Shown one piece after another: positions 12,048-23,118 of a stretch of 64,000 nt of DNA (positions within the stretch are counted from its first letter, which is position 1; each line of letters starts with the position of its first letter). The position numbers and the translations under genes are program-made. The notes beneath the pieces are model-generated. The model saw only the letters and a program-made list of their open reading frames with translations, searched no databases and was not told the origin of the DNA. The stretch is from contig JAUIMM010000126.1 in NCBI GenBank assembly GCA_031769625.1, forward strand, positions 1,822,001-1,886,000, given 5' to 3'. The stretch comes from Taudactylus pleione (lineage: Eukaryota; Chordata; Amphibia; Anura; Myobatrachidae).

Positions 12048-12204
12048 GAACAAGAGAGACCTCCCATTTACCCCCATCCTGGCTTCTGTAAATAGACTCG
12101 TATGTTATCATCTTGGGACAGTGGCGAAAGGAGCATTTATTATTACTCTTGTGAAAATACCACGAATGATTCTCATGTACATTCAAAGTCAGCTCACGGG
12201 GAAG
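12048..12204 (+). CDS. SLC44A1: SLC44A1 coding exon: conserved PFTPILAS to KIPR region
   Basis: The acceptor is TGTACAG and the donor is GTGAGC. The exon reads [17 protein letters not shown], then a Val-Cys pair, then [20 protein letters not shown] and [13 protein letters not shown]. It contains the RYHLGT-A-GS-I family motif followed by a membrane segment. The position that is arginine in mammalian CTL1 (R-YHLG) is cysteine here: codon TGT at 12103-12105, one C-to-T transition from CGT. This may be a real substitution, a polymorphism or a sequence error. Confidence 0.96.
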
Positions 12205-13560
12205 GTGAGCAAACATATGCATTTACAGTCAGCAGTCAGTTAAAACACTTTTAAAACAGTACCCCTATATTAGGGAGTGTTCTGTAATCCGTGTTAAAAC
12301 AATATGAATTATTTCTGTTATTAAGTAATTTTATATGTGTATCTGTCATAAATACATGACCCTATATGTGTCATAAATACATGTCCCTATATGTGTACGT
12401 ATATTTAGTTATCCATTAAAAACCTCCATAAGTATCTAAGCCCTGGTTTAATGTTAGTAGTAATCCTGCTAAAAGCTGCTTTTGCTTCCTGACACCTTTG
12501 CTGCACAAATGACTGAGTACTGCCTTTGGAATGTATATATGATTAATGACAAGCCATTCTTTGTGAAGTACCAGACTATAGTGAGTTCCATTAGGGTCTA
12601 GGCAATGTTTTCCCTATTTACAATGCCCAAAGATTAAGTTAATTAGCCATAAAAGTGTTTTTACATTATCATGAGGCTTATCAGCATCCCACAAATGGGG
12701 ATATAAATGACTTTGGTCCTGATTTAACTATGATGAATGTTTTTCTGTTGGAGTCTCATTACATGTGCTAATTATATAATCATGCTTGTTTAGTTTTATA
12801 AAGTCTTGTGATTTTAAAGGGTACAATCGTATATATACTACTTCTATCTCTGTCATAGTTTCCCTAAAGCCTGCTTTCCATTTTAACAAAATAAAAACAA
12901 ATCTTGGAGTCACATAACAGTTTCGGCTTGTCACCCGCCAACGTACTAAACCATGCTGGCACATTGACAAGAGCTGAAAAAGTCATTTGTAAAAAAATGT
13001 AATGTCTGAGGGAAATCTTTTTTTTTTTTTCTTTTCAATCCAATTGTGTTTGTGTATTGGGGAGGAGGGAGCCATGAAAAGGTAAGGCTTTGCGTGTTAT
13101 TACTCTGCTGCTGTAAGATGGATCCTATAATATGTTGGGACTGTAAAGCAATGTATCCACATTACTGAGAACAAAGCCAGATAACTTCCTCCTCCTTAGG
13201 GGGAATACAGTTGACCAATCTTCTCTGATTCCTGCTTGCACCTCCTATTGTCCTAACGACACTGGAGAAGACCTGTTTTAGGTTGCGGTTATTGTCCAAA
13301 ATTGGTATTAATTGAATAGCATTTAGGGCTTAACCTGCGAGAGCACACCTGTGTCAGAACATCACCTCTAATTCAGTTCCCAACTTATTGTTATCTACTT
13401 ACCATCTCACGTGGTGATCTGAGGCGGGAATGGTAAGAAACTATTTCTGTAACAAGTATGTTTTGCTAAACTGTGTTGTTACATACACAGTATTGTATAT
13501 GATGTACAACAAAAAATATATATATGTTTTCATTTATCTGCATTCTACTTAGTTAAACTG
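12205..13560. other. intron, nothing recognised
   Basis: AT-rich DNA. A local tandem duplication of CCTATATGTGTCATAAATAC-like units occurs near 12340-12400. No exon or element boundary found. Confidence 0.5.
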
Positions 13561-13564
13561 TCAT

Positions 13565-14065
13565 TATTCCATGGGGAGGTAGTTGAAATCCTGGCTGTCG
13601 GGATGTCGTTTCTCAGAATGCTGGCGCCGGAATTCCGACACCAGTCAGAATACCAGCGCCGGCATGCGGACGGTGAGTAGTGGGATTAGAGGGAGGGTTT
13701 GGGTTAGGCACTAGGACAGGGTTTCCCAACCACGGTCCTCAAGGCACACTAACAGTCCAGGTTTTAAGTATAGCCATACTTGAACACACGTGACTAAATT
13801 AGTACCTCAGTTGTTTTGATTTAACCATCTGTGCGTAAGAATGGATATCACTAAAACCAGGACTGTTAGTGTGCCTTGAGGACCGTGGTTGGGAATCACT
13901 GCACTAGGAGGGTGGTTAGGGTTAGGCACTAAGGAGAGGGTTAGGGTTAGGCACCAGAGGGGGCGGTTAGGTTTAGGATGTGGGGTGGGTTAGAGGTAGG
14001 GTTACCAACAGGTCTCGGGATCCTAACCCTGTCAGGATGCCGGTGTTGGGATTCTGTCCAACCCA
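13565..14065. mobile_element. GGGTTAGGCAC-array element, interrupted by a hAT MITE
   Basis: CG-rich subterminal blocks (CGGGATGTCG, GCCGGAATTCCGACACCAG) on the left and GATGCCGGTGTTGGGATTC on the right flank a GGGTTAGGCACTA array. This is the same architecture as 3142-3673. The array is split by the hAT-like element at 13717-13901. Outer limits are approximate. Confidence 0.5.
13717..13901. mobile_element. hAT-like MITE (CAGGGTTTCCCAACC), perfect 8-bp TSD
   Basis: The TIRs are CAGGGTTTCCCAACCACGG and CCGTGGTTGGGAATCACTG. The 8-bp duplication CACTAGGA lies at 13709-13716 and 13902-13909. Inner arms GGTCCTCAAGGCACACTAAC and TTAGTGTGCCTTGAGGACC are a perfect inverted pair. It is younger than the surrounding array, into which it inserted. 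Confidence 0.85.
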
Positions 14066-14203
14066 TTTCATGAAGCAGAATGAAACGTAAGCTGATAATG
14101 ATTTAAACAAGCATATTTGTATCTTCTGCGGTGCCGTATGCATTTTATCAAATGAAGCCAGAACAGCGAGCTGACACAAATGAAGTGGCTGGAAGATCTA
14201 ATG

Positions 14204-14389
14204 CAGAGGTTCTCAAACGTGGTTCTCAAGGCTACCCTAACAGTTCAGATTTTAGAGAGATCCATTGTTGAGCACAGGTGGTTAAATCAATTTGACTGAG
14301 GTACTAATTAATTTACCTGTGTACAAGCATGTAACTCCTTAAAACCTGGACTGTTAGGGTGCCCTGAGGACCGAGTATGGCAACCTCTG
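14204..14389. mobile_element. hAT-like MITE, same family, perfect 8-bp TSD
   Basis: It starts CAGAGGTTCTCAAACGTGG and ends ATGGCAACCTCTG. The flanking duplication ATCTAATG lies at 14196-14203 and 14390-14397. The arms are more diverged than in the 13717 copy. It lies about 300 bases before a coding exon of SLC44A1. Confidence 0.82.
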
Positions 14390-14686
14390 ATCTAATGAGT
14401 AAGCCCTTACACTAAAAAGTGAATTTGGGCATTTGTACCTTGTCTCAGCTAGAATGCGTTACACAATTACCAGTGTACCAAAGAAGTGATGGGCAATTTC
14501 ATAACTGCATTCAACAACTGAAGTTCTGCTCAGTGATAAAAAATTTTTGTTCTTTTGTTGCATTTTTGATAAAACCTTCTGTTTCAGACCCAATGCAGGT
14601 TGGTGTCTGTACTGACACCAGATAAATTATATACAATTTCTACTTTGAAATGTGTGTGTTCACCTCCTTTTAATCTTCATCTATAG

Positions 14687-14770
14687 GAAAATGCCTGTGC
14701 TCGCTGTATGCTGAAATCCTGCATCTGCTGCCTCTGGTGTCTAGAAAAGTGCCTCACATATTTGAATCAG
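14687..14770 (+). CDS. SLC44A1: SLC44A1 coding exon: cysteine-rich loop
   Basis: This 84-base, phase-0 exon lies between CTATAG and GTGAGA. It reads [18 protein letters not shown] then [10 protein letters not shown]. It carries seven cysteines in 28 residues, the cysteine-rich cytosolic loop typical of SLC44 proteins, and matches mammalian CTL1 almost exactly. It is flanked on both sides by repeat-rich introns (the hAT-like element at 14204-14389 ends about 300 bases upstream). Confidence 0.95.
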
Positions 14771-16500
14771 GTGAGAAAATGATTGTCTTAAGTACTTCCA
14801 ATTCAATGTAATAACCTGATTTCATTTCATCAGACATTTTTTTTTTACTAACAAAAGAAAAATTTATTTTATTTTTGTAATTTTTCAAAATGTGATTCTT
14901 CTCACTGTGTTTGACTCTGTGCAACATTTTTATTAACTCCTAAATGTAGCATTGTCCAGTATTGTGTAATCTGTTTTATTTTTATGGAAAGTGCTAGGTT
15001 CTATAATGCAGTAATTCAAATCTTAACCTATTGGTTATCATATGGAAAAACAAGTCTCTTTCAAATCCATTGTAGCCATCACCACACTATTAGCTGCCTC
15101 GGGCATGCTTTTTTTTTATTGTTATCCAACCCATAGAAGTCTTGGCTAACACTGCCCAAAATAACATATACTTGTGTAACGGGTCTGTGGTAGGCTATTA
15201 CATCACTTAAATAGTCTTCACATGTCAGCTAAGCAAACTGTGTCAAAAGTTAAACTGTCTTATCATGACTTTCAACTGTAAATGTGTAAGAGAATAACTA
15301 AACTAAAAAACTGAGTTTGCCTATTACCAACAACCAGCCCATAAATCTCCCTACTCTTTGACACAATCGCTACCTCCTGAGTGGAGCTCCAGGGTAATGT
15401 ACTGAAGACGGTGTGCCCTAAAAAGTGTCTATTAATGGAATAGGCATAACAGTAATCACATGCTACTTTCGGGGAAACACTGCCCCATTGAAAATATTTT
15501 TCATTTTACCAGTATCATTGCCTCTTTAGCACATGTGTGGCGTGGAATGGGAAACTCCGTTTTGAGTAGACTTTTCTTTGACCATTCATCTACTGCCCAA
15601 ACTGCAGCAGGGCACACTTTGTATCGATTCAGATTTAAAGCAAACTTTAAAACTAGTGATCTTGTTGCTCAGAATTTCTACCACACTTGCACTATTCCAT
15701 ACTTGAATGCACTAATCTGTTAAATAATAAATTGTGGTTCATAACGAAGGCCCATAATTATTCAAGATTCTGTGCATTACCCATCCCTTCACCGTGAAGT
15801 AACATGGCATATTTCCACCATTAATTATGTCTGTTTTGAGTACAGGAATGAGATTGATAGGTTGCAAGTCACATATGGTTAGGAGCAATCACTTCTGTTA
15901 CTTAGGTATGTATTTAACTAAATTATTCAGAAAGAGTCATTATATATTAATGTGCAGTAATATGTTTACTTGGCCTTATAAAATAAGCAGATTCAACATA
16001 AGCATTAATAACATATATTAACTAGATATATCCTTAGGACAGAGTAATATTAAAGAAATTCCATCAAACAAAATATGCTGGTTTATATTTAATTTAAAAT
16101 AAATTCAAATTAATAAAAGAAAGTTATGCTGAAACCACAACTAGACACTTTCCGCAATTCTGCCTGGAAGCAAAAAATGTGTATAAATGACGTGTATAAT
16201 AATAAAACCTTTCACAATTACGAATGTAAAGCAGAAAAACAATAAAGAAACATAATTTAAACTGTCTGTGATAAAATACTGATTTTATAAACTAGCAACC
16301 AAGTGCTTACAGGGGACCTGTTTACACAGATGTACCCTTTCTATTTCCCTAAATCCATACCAAGAAAAAAAAATTATTTTTTAAATTACATATTTAAAGT
16401 AATAGAAGTAAATGTATGCAGTGTTGTTTTTGTACAGTTACCTAATGTGTTTTTTGTTTCCTATACACAAACTTTGCATTAAATCACATATCCAAAAGTA
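14771..16500. other. intron, nothing recognised
   Basis: AT-rich, unique-looking. A short open frame at 15460-15723 has no splice context or recognisable similarity and is not called. Confidence 0.5.
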
Positions 16501-16509
16501 AAACTAGAC

Positions 16510-16600
16510 GAAGCTAGTCTGTGCTCAAGCATGCATATCCTTAAAATGTGGACTGTAATGGCAGAGTTTGGCAACCTCTGCAACAGCTTGAACCATTTCG
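16510..16600. mobile_element. fragment of the hAT-like MITE family
   Basis: CTGTGCTCAAGCATGCATAT then TTGGCAACCTCTG resemble the right half of the element at 14204-14389; the left half is missing. Confidence 0.4.
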
Positions 16601-16817
16601 ACCTGAGTTGACATTATGAAAGGGTAGTGCACTTGATAATCACTTTGACACATTGCAATTAGGTGCAACATTTGTACTAAACCACGGCACCGAATCACAC
16701 ATTTGCTTTCATTACCTCTCTAATGTTCACCATTCAGATAAATGCTGATTGGTTGCTGTGGTCCATAGCAAATTTTACACATAAATGTAAAGTTGGTAAA
16801 AGAGTTGTAATTTTTAA

Positions 16818-16974
16818 TCAGTTGTTCTCAACTCCAACCCTCAAGTATCCCCAACAGGTCATGTTTTGAGGATTTTTTCTCTATGGAAGCAAGTGGGATA
16901 AATACTGACCCAGCAACATGATTACAGACATCACCTGTTGGTGGCACTTGATAACGGGAGTTAAGAACCACTGA
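16818..16974. mobile_element. hAT-like MITE (CAGTTGTTCTCAACTCC)
   Basis: The ends CAGTTGTTCTCAACTCCAA and GGAGTTAAGAACCACTG are inverted copies of the usual hAT CAG...CTG form. The inner halves (TCCCCAACAGGTCATGTT and ACATCACCTGTTGG) are related. The flanks are AT-rich and do not give a clear TSD. Confidence 0.55.
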
Positions 16975-17155
16975 TTTATATTATTGTCTTTTTCATCCTT
17001 TAATGACAGTTGTGGAATAAGTAACATGTCCTGGAGATCTTTATCAAATTAGATCATTTTGAGAATGTGTTTTCTGTTCACCATATTTCCATTAGCCACT
17101 GACTGTAATTTGCATAATTTGTTTATATAAAAAATAAGGAATTAAAGACATTGGG

Positions 17156-17760
17156 GCCTATTCATCATACCTAAACTTTCTCTGAAGGTAATTAGGTTTA
17201 GAACTCGCATGGAGTTCTACCTACTTACCGGAGGAATCATCATTCCTCCTCTCCATAAGTATCTATTCCAAAAAGCTGTCATCTTTGCGATGACTGCTTT
17301 TCAGGAAATAGGTAGTTATCTCTATCTACTCTAACTTACTCTAACTTACCGCACCTGGAATCCGTGCTGCGCATGCGCTGTTACATTCATTAACCCAGCG
17401 CATGCGCAGCACTACCTACAACTGCGGTAATTTTGTGTGTGTGTGTCCCCTCCGCTCACCTCCCCCGCGTCCCCGCACTTACCTGCTCGCGTAGCAACCT
17501 CAGGCTCCGTCTGCTATGCTGTCATGTGTTCTCCCCAGCAGAACTCAGCAGTTTAGAAGAGAAAAAAAAATTATTATTTTTTTTTCTAAACTCTGTGTTC
17601 TGCTGGGGAGAACACATGACAGCATAGCAGACGGAGCCAGAGGAGAGTCCAGAGCGATGGAGGAAGACACCGGGGGACATGCCCAGCTGACAACATGTAA
17701 GCGTTACCATACGCCACTGTGAGGTGGCGTATAGTAGGTAACACCATCAAATTCTTGTCC
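17156..17760. mobile_element. repeat region with long hairpin core
   Basis: It contains GGGGCCTATTCATCATACC at the left and several nested inverted pairs, including CGCATGCGCTG/CAGCGCATGCG near 17379-17410. It also contains the 54-bp hairpin listed separately. It is probably one or two nonautonomous DNA elements; the ends are approximate. Confidence 0.45.
17503..17638. repeat. long near-perfect hairpin, about 54-bp arms
   Basis: The left arm, 17503-17557, runs from GGCTCCGTCTGCTATGCTG to CAGTTTAGA. The right arm, 17585-17638, runs from TCTAAACTC to CAGCATAGCAGACGGAGCC. They pair with only a few mismatches around a 27-base A/T loop. Confidence 0.8.
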
Positions 17761-18021
17761 CTCAGTGCCGCCTTTCTGTCTGTATGCTGTGTTAGGCGGG
17801 AGTTTTTATTTAAAGATAATATATAGATATATTTGGTGGTCACTTTAGAGAGAAAAAAGCTGCACCCAGTTAACACATTCTGAGTTACAGTGGGGGCATT
17901 CATTCGGACTCCTTGCCTTGAGAGTGCTTACGAGGCAAAGGAGCTATAATATTTAGTGTAATCCTTTATCTGACACCAACACATGACAGACAAGCTTTAT
18001 AGATCAAACCTTACAGTCTAA

Positions 18022-18509
18022 GGGCCTGATTCAGAGCCACTCGCAATTTGCGAGCGCACGCTCTGAATCAGGTCGGGGAGTATTTATTTTTTTTTTTCCT
18101 GTCCGCTCGCTAAGCTGTGGGTGCCCACCCACAGCTAGTGTGAGTGGGGAGGAGATGGTCGCGATTATCGCGACCATCTGCATTGCGAGGAGACCCTAAG
18201 GTAGGGTCTCAGCACTCGTAATGCTGAGTGGACTTCCAACTCTAATAGAGCCTGAAGTCCACATGATGTCAGTAGGGACGCCCACAAACGGCAGGCGTTC
18301 CTTCGGGAACGCCTCAGTTTGTTCAGCCACCCCCCCTACACGCCTGCAAAACGGGGCGAGCTGTCGATCAACATCGACATCGCCCCATTTTGTTGCGAGC
18401 GCCGGAGCGAGTGAAAGTCTCACTCGCTACGGGGCACGCGCGTTGCGCATTCCGCACGTGCGCAATGGGCCACCATCGACCCGCATGCGAGCGGGTCTGA
18501 ATCAGGCCC
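18022..18509. mobile_element. Harbinger-like element, TAA target-site duplication
   Basis: The TIRs are GGGCCTGATTCAGAGCCACT and the inverted GGGTCTGAATCAGGCCC. The flanking duplication is TAA (18019-18021 and 18510-18512), which fits the TWA target of PIF/Harbinger transposons. The interior is GC-rich and shared in part with 10738-11414 (CTCGCTAAGCTGTGGGTG). Confidence 0.75.
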
Positions 18510-18592
18510 TAAATTCTCTACCGCTACTTTTGTTAGAAGCCAGTTAAGAGTCAAGTTTGTTTTTTTTTTCGCTTGTGGGAGGAGTTTGGGAG

Positions 18593-19333
18593 GGTATGCA
18601 ATCGGGAAGCCGACTGCCTAAATACCGGCAGCCGGCTTCCCGACTGTCATTTCCTGGCAAGGGTGAAATGCCGGGCGTCTAGATGTAGATGCCCGCATTT
18701 CCCCGACGCCGGGAGACCGGCACCCGGCATCCCGATCGTAGTGATGCCGGGCGCCGCGAGCGGACAGCCGCAGGGGGGTTAGGTTTAGGGCTCCCGGGGG
18801 GACTTAGGGTTAGGCACCCCCCGGGAGGGTTAGGCTAGGGCAGGGGTTCCCAACCACGGTCCTCAAGGCACACTAACAGTGCAGGTTTTAAGGATAGCCA
18901 TACTTGAGCACAAGTGTGTTAATTAGTACCGCAGTTATTTGGATTTTACCACCTGTGCTCAGGCATGGATATCACTAAAACCTGGACTGTTAGTGTGCCT
19001 TGAGGACCGAGGTTGGGAAACACTGGGCTAGGGGGAGGGAGGGAGGGTCAGGGTTCGGCACCCCCGGGGGGACTTAGGTTTAGGCAGCGGGGAAGGGGGT
19101 GGTTAGGGTTAGGCACAGAGGGGGGATTATGGTTAGGCACTTGGGGGGGAAGTTAGGGTTAGGCACCCCTAAGGAGGGTTAGGGGGGTTAGGTTAGTAAA
19201 TACTCACCTATCCACGATCGGGAATTCCAGCGCTGTCCGGCTTCCGCTGCTTCGAACTCTGCTCATGTCGGGCCGCCGCTGACGGGAATCAAACCGCCGG
19301 CCATGCGGCTGGCGGTATTTCATACCCATTCCG
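18593..19333. mobile_element. 8-bp-TSD element with GGGTTAGGCACC array, carrying a nested hAT MITE
   Basis: It starts GGTATGCAATCGGGAAGCC and ends CGGTATTTCATACCCATTCCG. It is flanked by TTTGGGAG at 18585-18592 and 19334-19341. The centre is an array of GGTTAGGCACCC-like units (18777-19195) interrupted by the hAT-like element at 18841-19025. Confidence 0.75.
18841..19025. mobile_element. hAT-like MITE nested in an array, perfect 8-bp TSD
   Basis: The TIRs are CAGGGGTTCCCAACCACGG and CCGAGGTTGGGAAACACTG. The duplication GGCTAGGG lies at 18833-18840 and 19026-19033. It is the closest relative of the 13717-13901 copy, with the same length (185 bp). Confidence 0.87.
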
Positions 19334-19584
19334 TTTGGGAGTACCTGGTGGAAAGCCTTGAATACATGGGGAGAACATGCAGTGCCTCGGTTGAAATTAA
19401 GCCCATGGCTGCAGTGGTGCTACATACAAGCTCCCCCACACTTTTTCCCTTGCTCTCTCCTGATCAGAGAGCACACAAATAGATTGTTATTTATGTAGTG
19501 CACAAGTACTCTATTGTTTTATTTGTTTGTGTAAATGTTATGTGATGCCAGGTATACATTCTCTTCTGTTCCCTCTTGCTCTAG

Positions 19585-19722
19585 AATGCCTATACAGCCA
19601 CTGCTATCAACAGCACTAACTTCTGCACTTCTGCAAAAGATGCCCTTGTTATTTTAGTGGAGAATGCTCTAAGGGTTGCTACCATCAACACAGTGGGAGA
19701 TTTTGTACTATTCCTTGGAAAG
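19585..19722 (+). CDS. SLC44A1: SLC44A1 coding exon: [14 protein letters not shown] region
   Basis: The exon has acceptor CTCTAG, donor GTAAGG, and is phase 0 at both ends (46 codons). It reads [20 protein letters not shown], then [20 protein letters not shown] and VLFLGK. NAY...A..ST.FC.SAKDA is among the most conserved stretches of the CTL family. A hydrophobic segment follows. Only isolated conservative changes from the mammalian sequence are seen. The upstream intron (4.8 kb) holds several nested transposons. Confidence 0.96.
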
Positions 19723-21105
19723 GTAAGGCTTCATCTGGTAACGAAACCAGGAATTGGGTTTCTTTCTGACACATTAACTATTGTAATTCATGTAATGCAG
19801 CCTAACTGGAGCGCACATATGTTCATACTTTTCGTTAGTGTATTAAGAAAGACTTCTGTCTGAATTTGTTTTTTATTTCTCCGAGCTGGTAGAGTTGGTT
19901 TTGTCTGCATATTTTAGGTAATCTCCAAATAACTGATGGAGGGCTCATACACATGTTTTAATATTCAATGTGCTGGTAACCACAATTTAATGTTCTTAGT
20001 GAAAAAATTATTTACGTGAATGCACCTATGCATACATTCTTTCTGCCGGGTGTTTGCTTGGTTTGCATCAGTTTTATTATTGTCGGTGACATCAACACAC
20101 AGTACAATATATTGGAGCTCCATAGAAATCACTTGTGCTAGGTTTTCCACCTTAGAACAGAGATTATACAGTAGTTCTGGTAAATGTTAATTGGTCACAT
20201 GTATCCCGGCCAGCAATCATGCCCTCCATTAATTGATAGTACCTTTAGTTAGATTATTTAATTGCCCTCTCCACCCATGGTTCTTAAAGTAGCCATAGTA
20301 ACAGGTTGAATGGTTTGTCTTTTTAGTACAACACACCAGTCATAACTCTGTTACCGGTTCTGTACAAGTTTCTCAGTACTTCCATACATGTTAACCTGAA
20401 TTTCCTCCAGGAATGAGACGGCACAATTCCTCTCTAGAGGAGAGATGTATCAAACCTTCCAAAGAGGACAGGTGGAAAAGTTGCCCATAGCAACAAATCG
20501 GCTTCAATCGTTTAAACAAGTATATTCTATAAAATAATAGGTAGAAGCTTAATGGTTGCTATATGCAGCCTCTCAGTACCTGTTAGAAGGTTAGAAGGTA
20601 TGATAGAGGTATCATGCTGACTTTCTTAGAGACAAACAACTTGTATTTTACTGATGCACACCAACCTCTTTTGTAGCTCTGAATTAACTCCTCCACTCAT
20701 ACTAGTTAATTTAAAAAAAAAAAAAAATTAAATGTTTACTTGTGTTATGTAATAGCTTAGGTACCAGGCCCAATGTGAATTATGCAAACATGTACACCTC
20801 TTCCTGTAATCCCAAATATGCAGTTTTAATGCACCCCAATTGTAGCTTCCAATGCCTTAGCACCATCTTTCACTGGAAAACCATTTAAAATGTAAGTAAT
20901 CCAGCTGAAGATCATTTCAAGGCAAAATAGGGTCCCATCACCCCTGGATTTAACACATAGCATTTCTTTAGATGCATATAGAAGAAAAACAAAGTTAAAC
21001 ATTCCTGAAAACAAGGAGAGTGCAGTATACACACTTCATTCTGTATTCTATATTCTATCATATCTACACTTTATTTTAGTTTATGACTGTTAAGACATGC
21101 AGGAA
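19723..21105. other. intron with a MITE fragment near 20440-20580
   Basis: Around 20440-20580 a sequence with GAGATGTATCAAACCTTCC and AAGTTGCCCATAGCAACAAA resembles the left part of the element at 27299-27456; its right end is eroded. The rest is AT-rich without features. Confidence 0.45.
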
Positions 21106-21108
21106 TTA

Positions 21109-21918
21109 GGGGGTTATCCAATTAGCTGCGAATGGTGAAAAACAAGGTTTTTTTAGACTATCATCCCTGCTTTTCACCTTTATCCAATTACTTCAGACAA
21201 ATTAATAGGATGGGTTGGGTATGATATCCCGCCAGTCGGGATACCTGCTGTCAAAATGCCGACAGCGGTATCCTGATGCATGGGATCCCGACAGGGGTCG
21301 GGGAAGTATACTAACCCTCCCTCCTCCTCTTCCTAACCCTCCCCACCCCGCACCCTAACCCTCCACGTTAGTGCCTAACCTTAACCCTCCCCCCTTGGTG
21401 CCTAAACTAACCGTCCCCCCTTAGTGTCTGACCCTAAACCCACCCCCCAGTGGTGCCTAGCTCCCCCCCCCCCAGTGGTGCCTACTGCTAACCCTCCCTC
21501 CCCCCCCCAGTGGTGCCTACTGCTAACCCTCCCTCCCCCCCCCCTTACGGCTAACAGCAAAGGGCGCCCCTCGGGGTGGCGTCTGTCCGGATTCTGGCAT
21601 CGGTGTGTAGGCTGGCTTCGGGATTTAGCCGCCTATGTTTAGTTCTGGTTTGGGATTCCGACGCCGGGATTTCAACAGACGGTGTCCCGATTGTTGGTAT
21701 TTTAACTACATCCCAATAGGATATTTCGGACAAAAACACACAGGATCTGTGATAAGTTTACGGACTTTGCGGCGGCTAAAAAAACTGCACTTTTCGTGGA
21801 TTTTTTTTCTCGGGACACATCACGTCCCGAAAAAAAAAAAACACTTCAGGGCTAATTGGATAGCCCCGGGGGATCCATTAGTGCCCGAACAATGATCTGG
21901 GCTAATTGGATACTGCCC
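21109..21918. mobile_element. Harbinger-like element with TTA duplication, split by a younger insertion
   Basis: The ends are GGGGGTTATCCAATTAGC and GCTAATTGGATACTGCCC. The flanking duplication is TTA (21106-21108 and 21919-21921). The element is interrupted by 21212-21714, and the two halves read continuously once that insertion and one copy of its TSD are removed. Confidence 0.72.
21212..21714. mobile_element. 8-bp-TSD element with CCCTAACC array, nested
   Basis: It starts GGGTTGGGTATGATATCCCG and ends ATTTTAACTACATCCC. The perfect flanking duplication AATAGGAT lies at 21204-21211 and 21715-21722. The inner part (21315-21545) is a C-rich array of CCCTAACCCTCCC and GTGCCTAACC units on the opposite strand to the 18593 copy. 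It contains long C runs. Confidence 0.78.
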
Positions 21919-22513
21919 TTAGACTTCTGGACAAACATATATCAACAAAATTATTTTTATACACCATTCAATGAAGCCAAAATAATTATTAAGCCCAGAT
22001 CATTTCAAGACATGCCATTTACTGAAACAACCTCATTTTATGTGTATAAAATTTATATTTTCTTTGAGCAATCACATAATTAAAGATACAAAGGTCATTT
22101 CCAGCTGTGAAGTTCTGCAATCACAATCAAAGCTTCCTGTCGAACAGTGATGCCATTAGTAGTTCTTCTGTGTACATCCGAGGACAGATAATTCCCTGTA
22201 CTTATCTTGAGTGTTGGGAATGACCTCAAGATGGTTGCATGCATTCTTCAGACTCATGCTGAAAAGGACAGTCCTTTTGTCACTGTCTGCTAGCAATACA
22301 ATTACAAAGTAATAAAGGTGCTGAACATGTCATAGTTCCAGCTTCCATTAAATATACTGTACAACTGAAATATTTGGACTGTGATTTTTATGAAAGTTTT
22401 AAATTCAGGGCTAAATCTGCTTGTCACTACTATTTGTGTGGCTTTTAAAATTAACTGATGATAAAATATATGTATTTCTTTTTTATTTTTATGCCAAAGT
22501 TAGAGTTGTTTGA

Positions 22514-22670
22514 GGGGGAGATGTACTAAGCCCTGGAGAGAGAGAAATTACCAACCAATCTGCTCCTAACTGTCATTTTTCAAACACAGCCTGTAACATG
22601 GCAGTTAAGAGCTGATTGGTTGGTACTATATCTCTCTCCACTTTATCTCTCTCCAAGGCAGCACATCTCC
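22514..22670. mobile_element. palindromic MITE (GATGTACTAAGCC family)
   Basis: The left GGGGGAGATGTACTAAGCC and right GGCAGCACATCTCC ends pair. The core ACCAACCAATCTGCTCCTAA is inverted as AGAGCTGATTGGTTGGT. Same family as 25855-26007, 32910-33055 and 56393-56515. Confidence 0.65.
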
Positions 22671-23085
22671 TACTGAGTATTTTTCTTAATTAACTTTGTT
22701 GCATTAATACTTGTCTTGAGATTCCAATCTAGGGTTTAGCAAAAGTTGTACCATACCTTTGTATGCAAATGAGCTACCAAAACATTTTATCTATAATCTA
22801 AAAGACTATAGTTTTAAAAGAAAGCCGTTAGACATGGGCGCAACCCCTTGAAATGCCGTTATCACAAAAGCTGCTTCTGTAACAAATGATGTTGTGTTTC
22901 TAGACTAAAGCTGCGGAAAGGCATTTTATATTGTTTTTCTTTCCATGGCGCATGAATCACAAATGATCAGTAAACCAGTCTGCCATGAACTAACACTGAC
23001 ATTTGTCAAATGGTCCAGCATTCCCTTCTTAAGGAGCTCGGTGACAAATGCTATAGCCACAGTAGTAAATCAATATGATGCAAGC

Positions 23086-23118
<33 letters not shown>

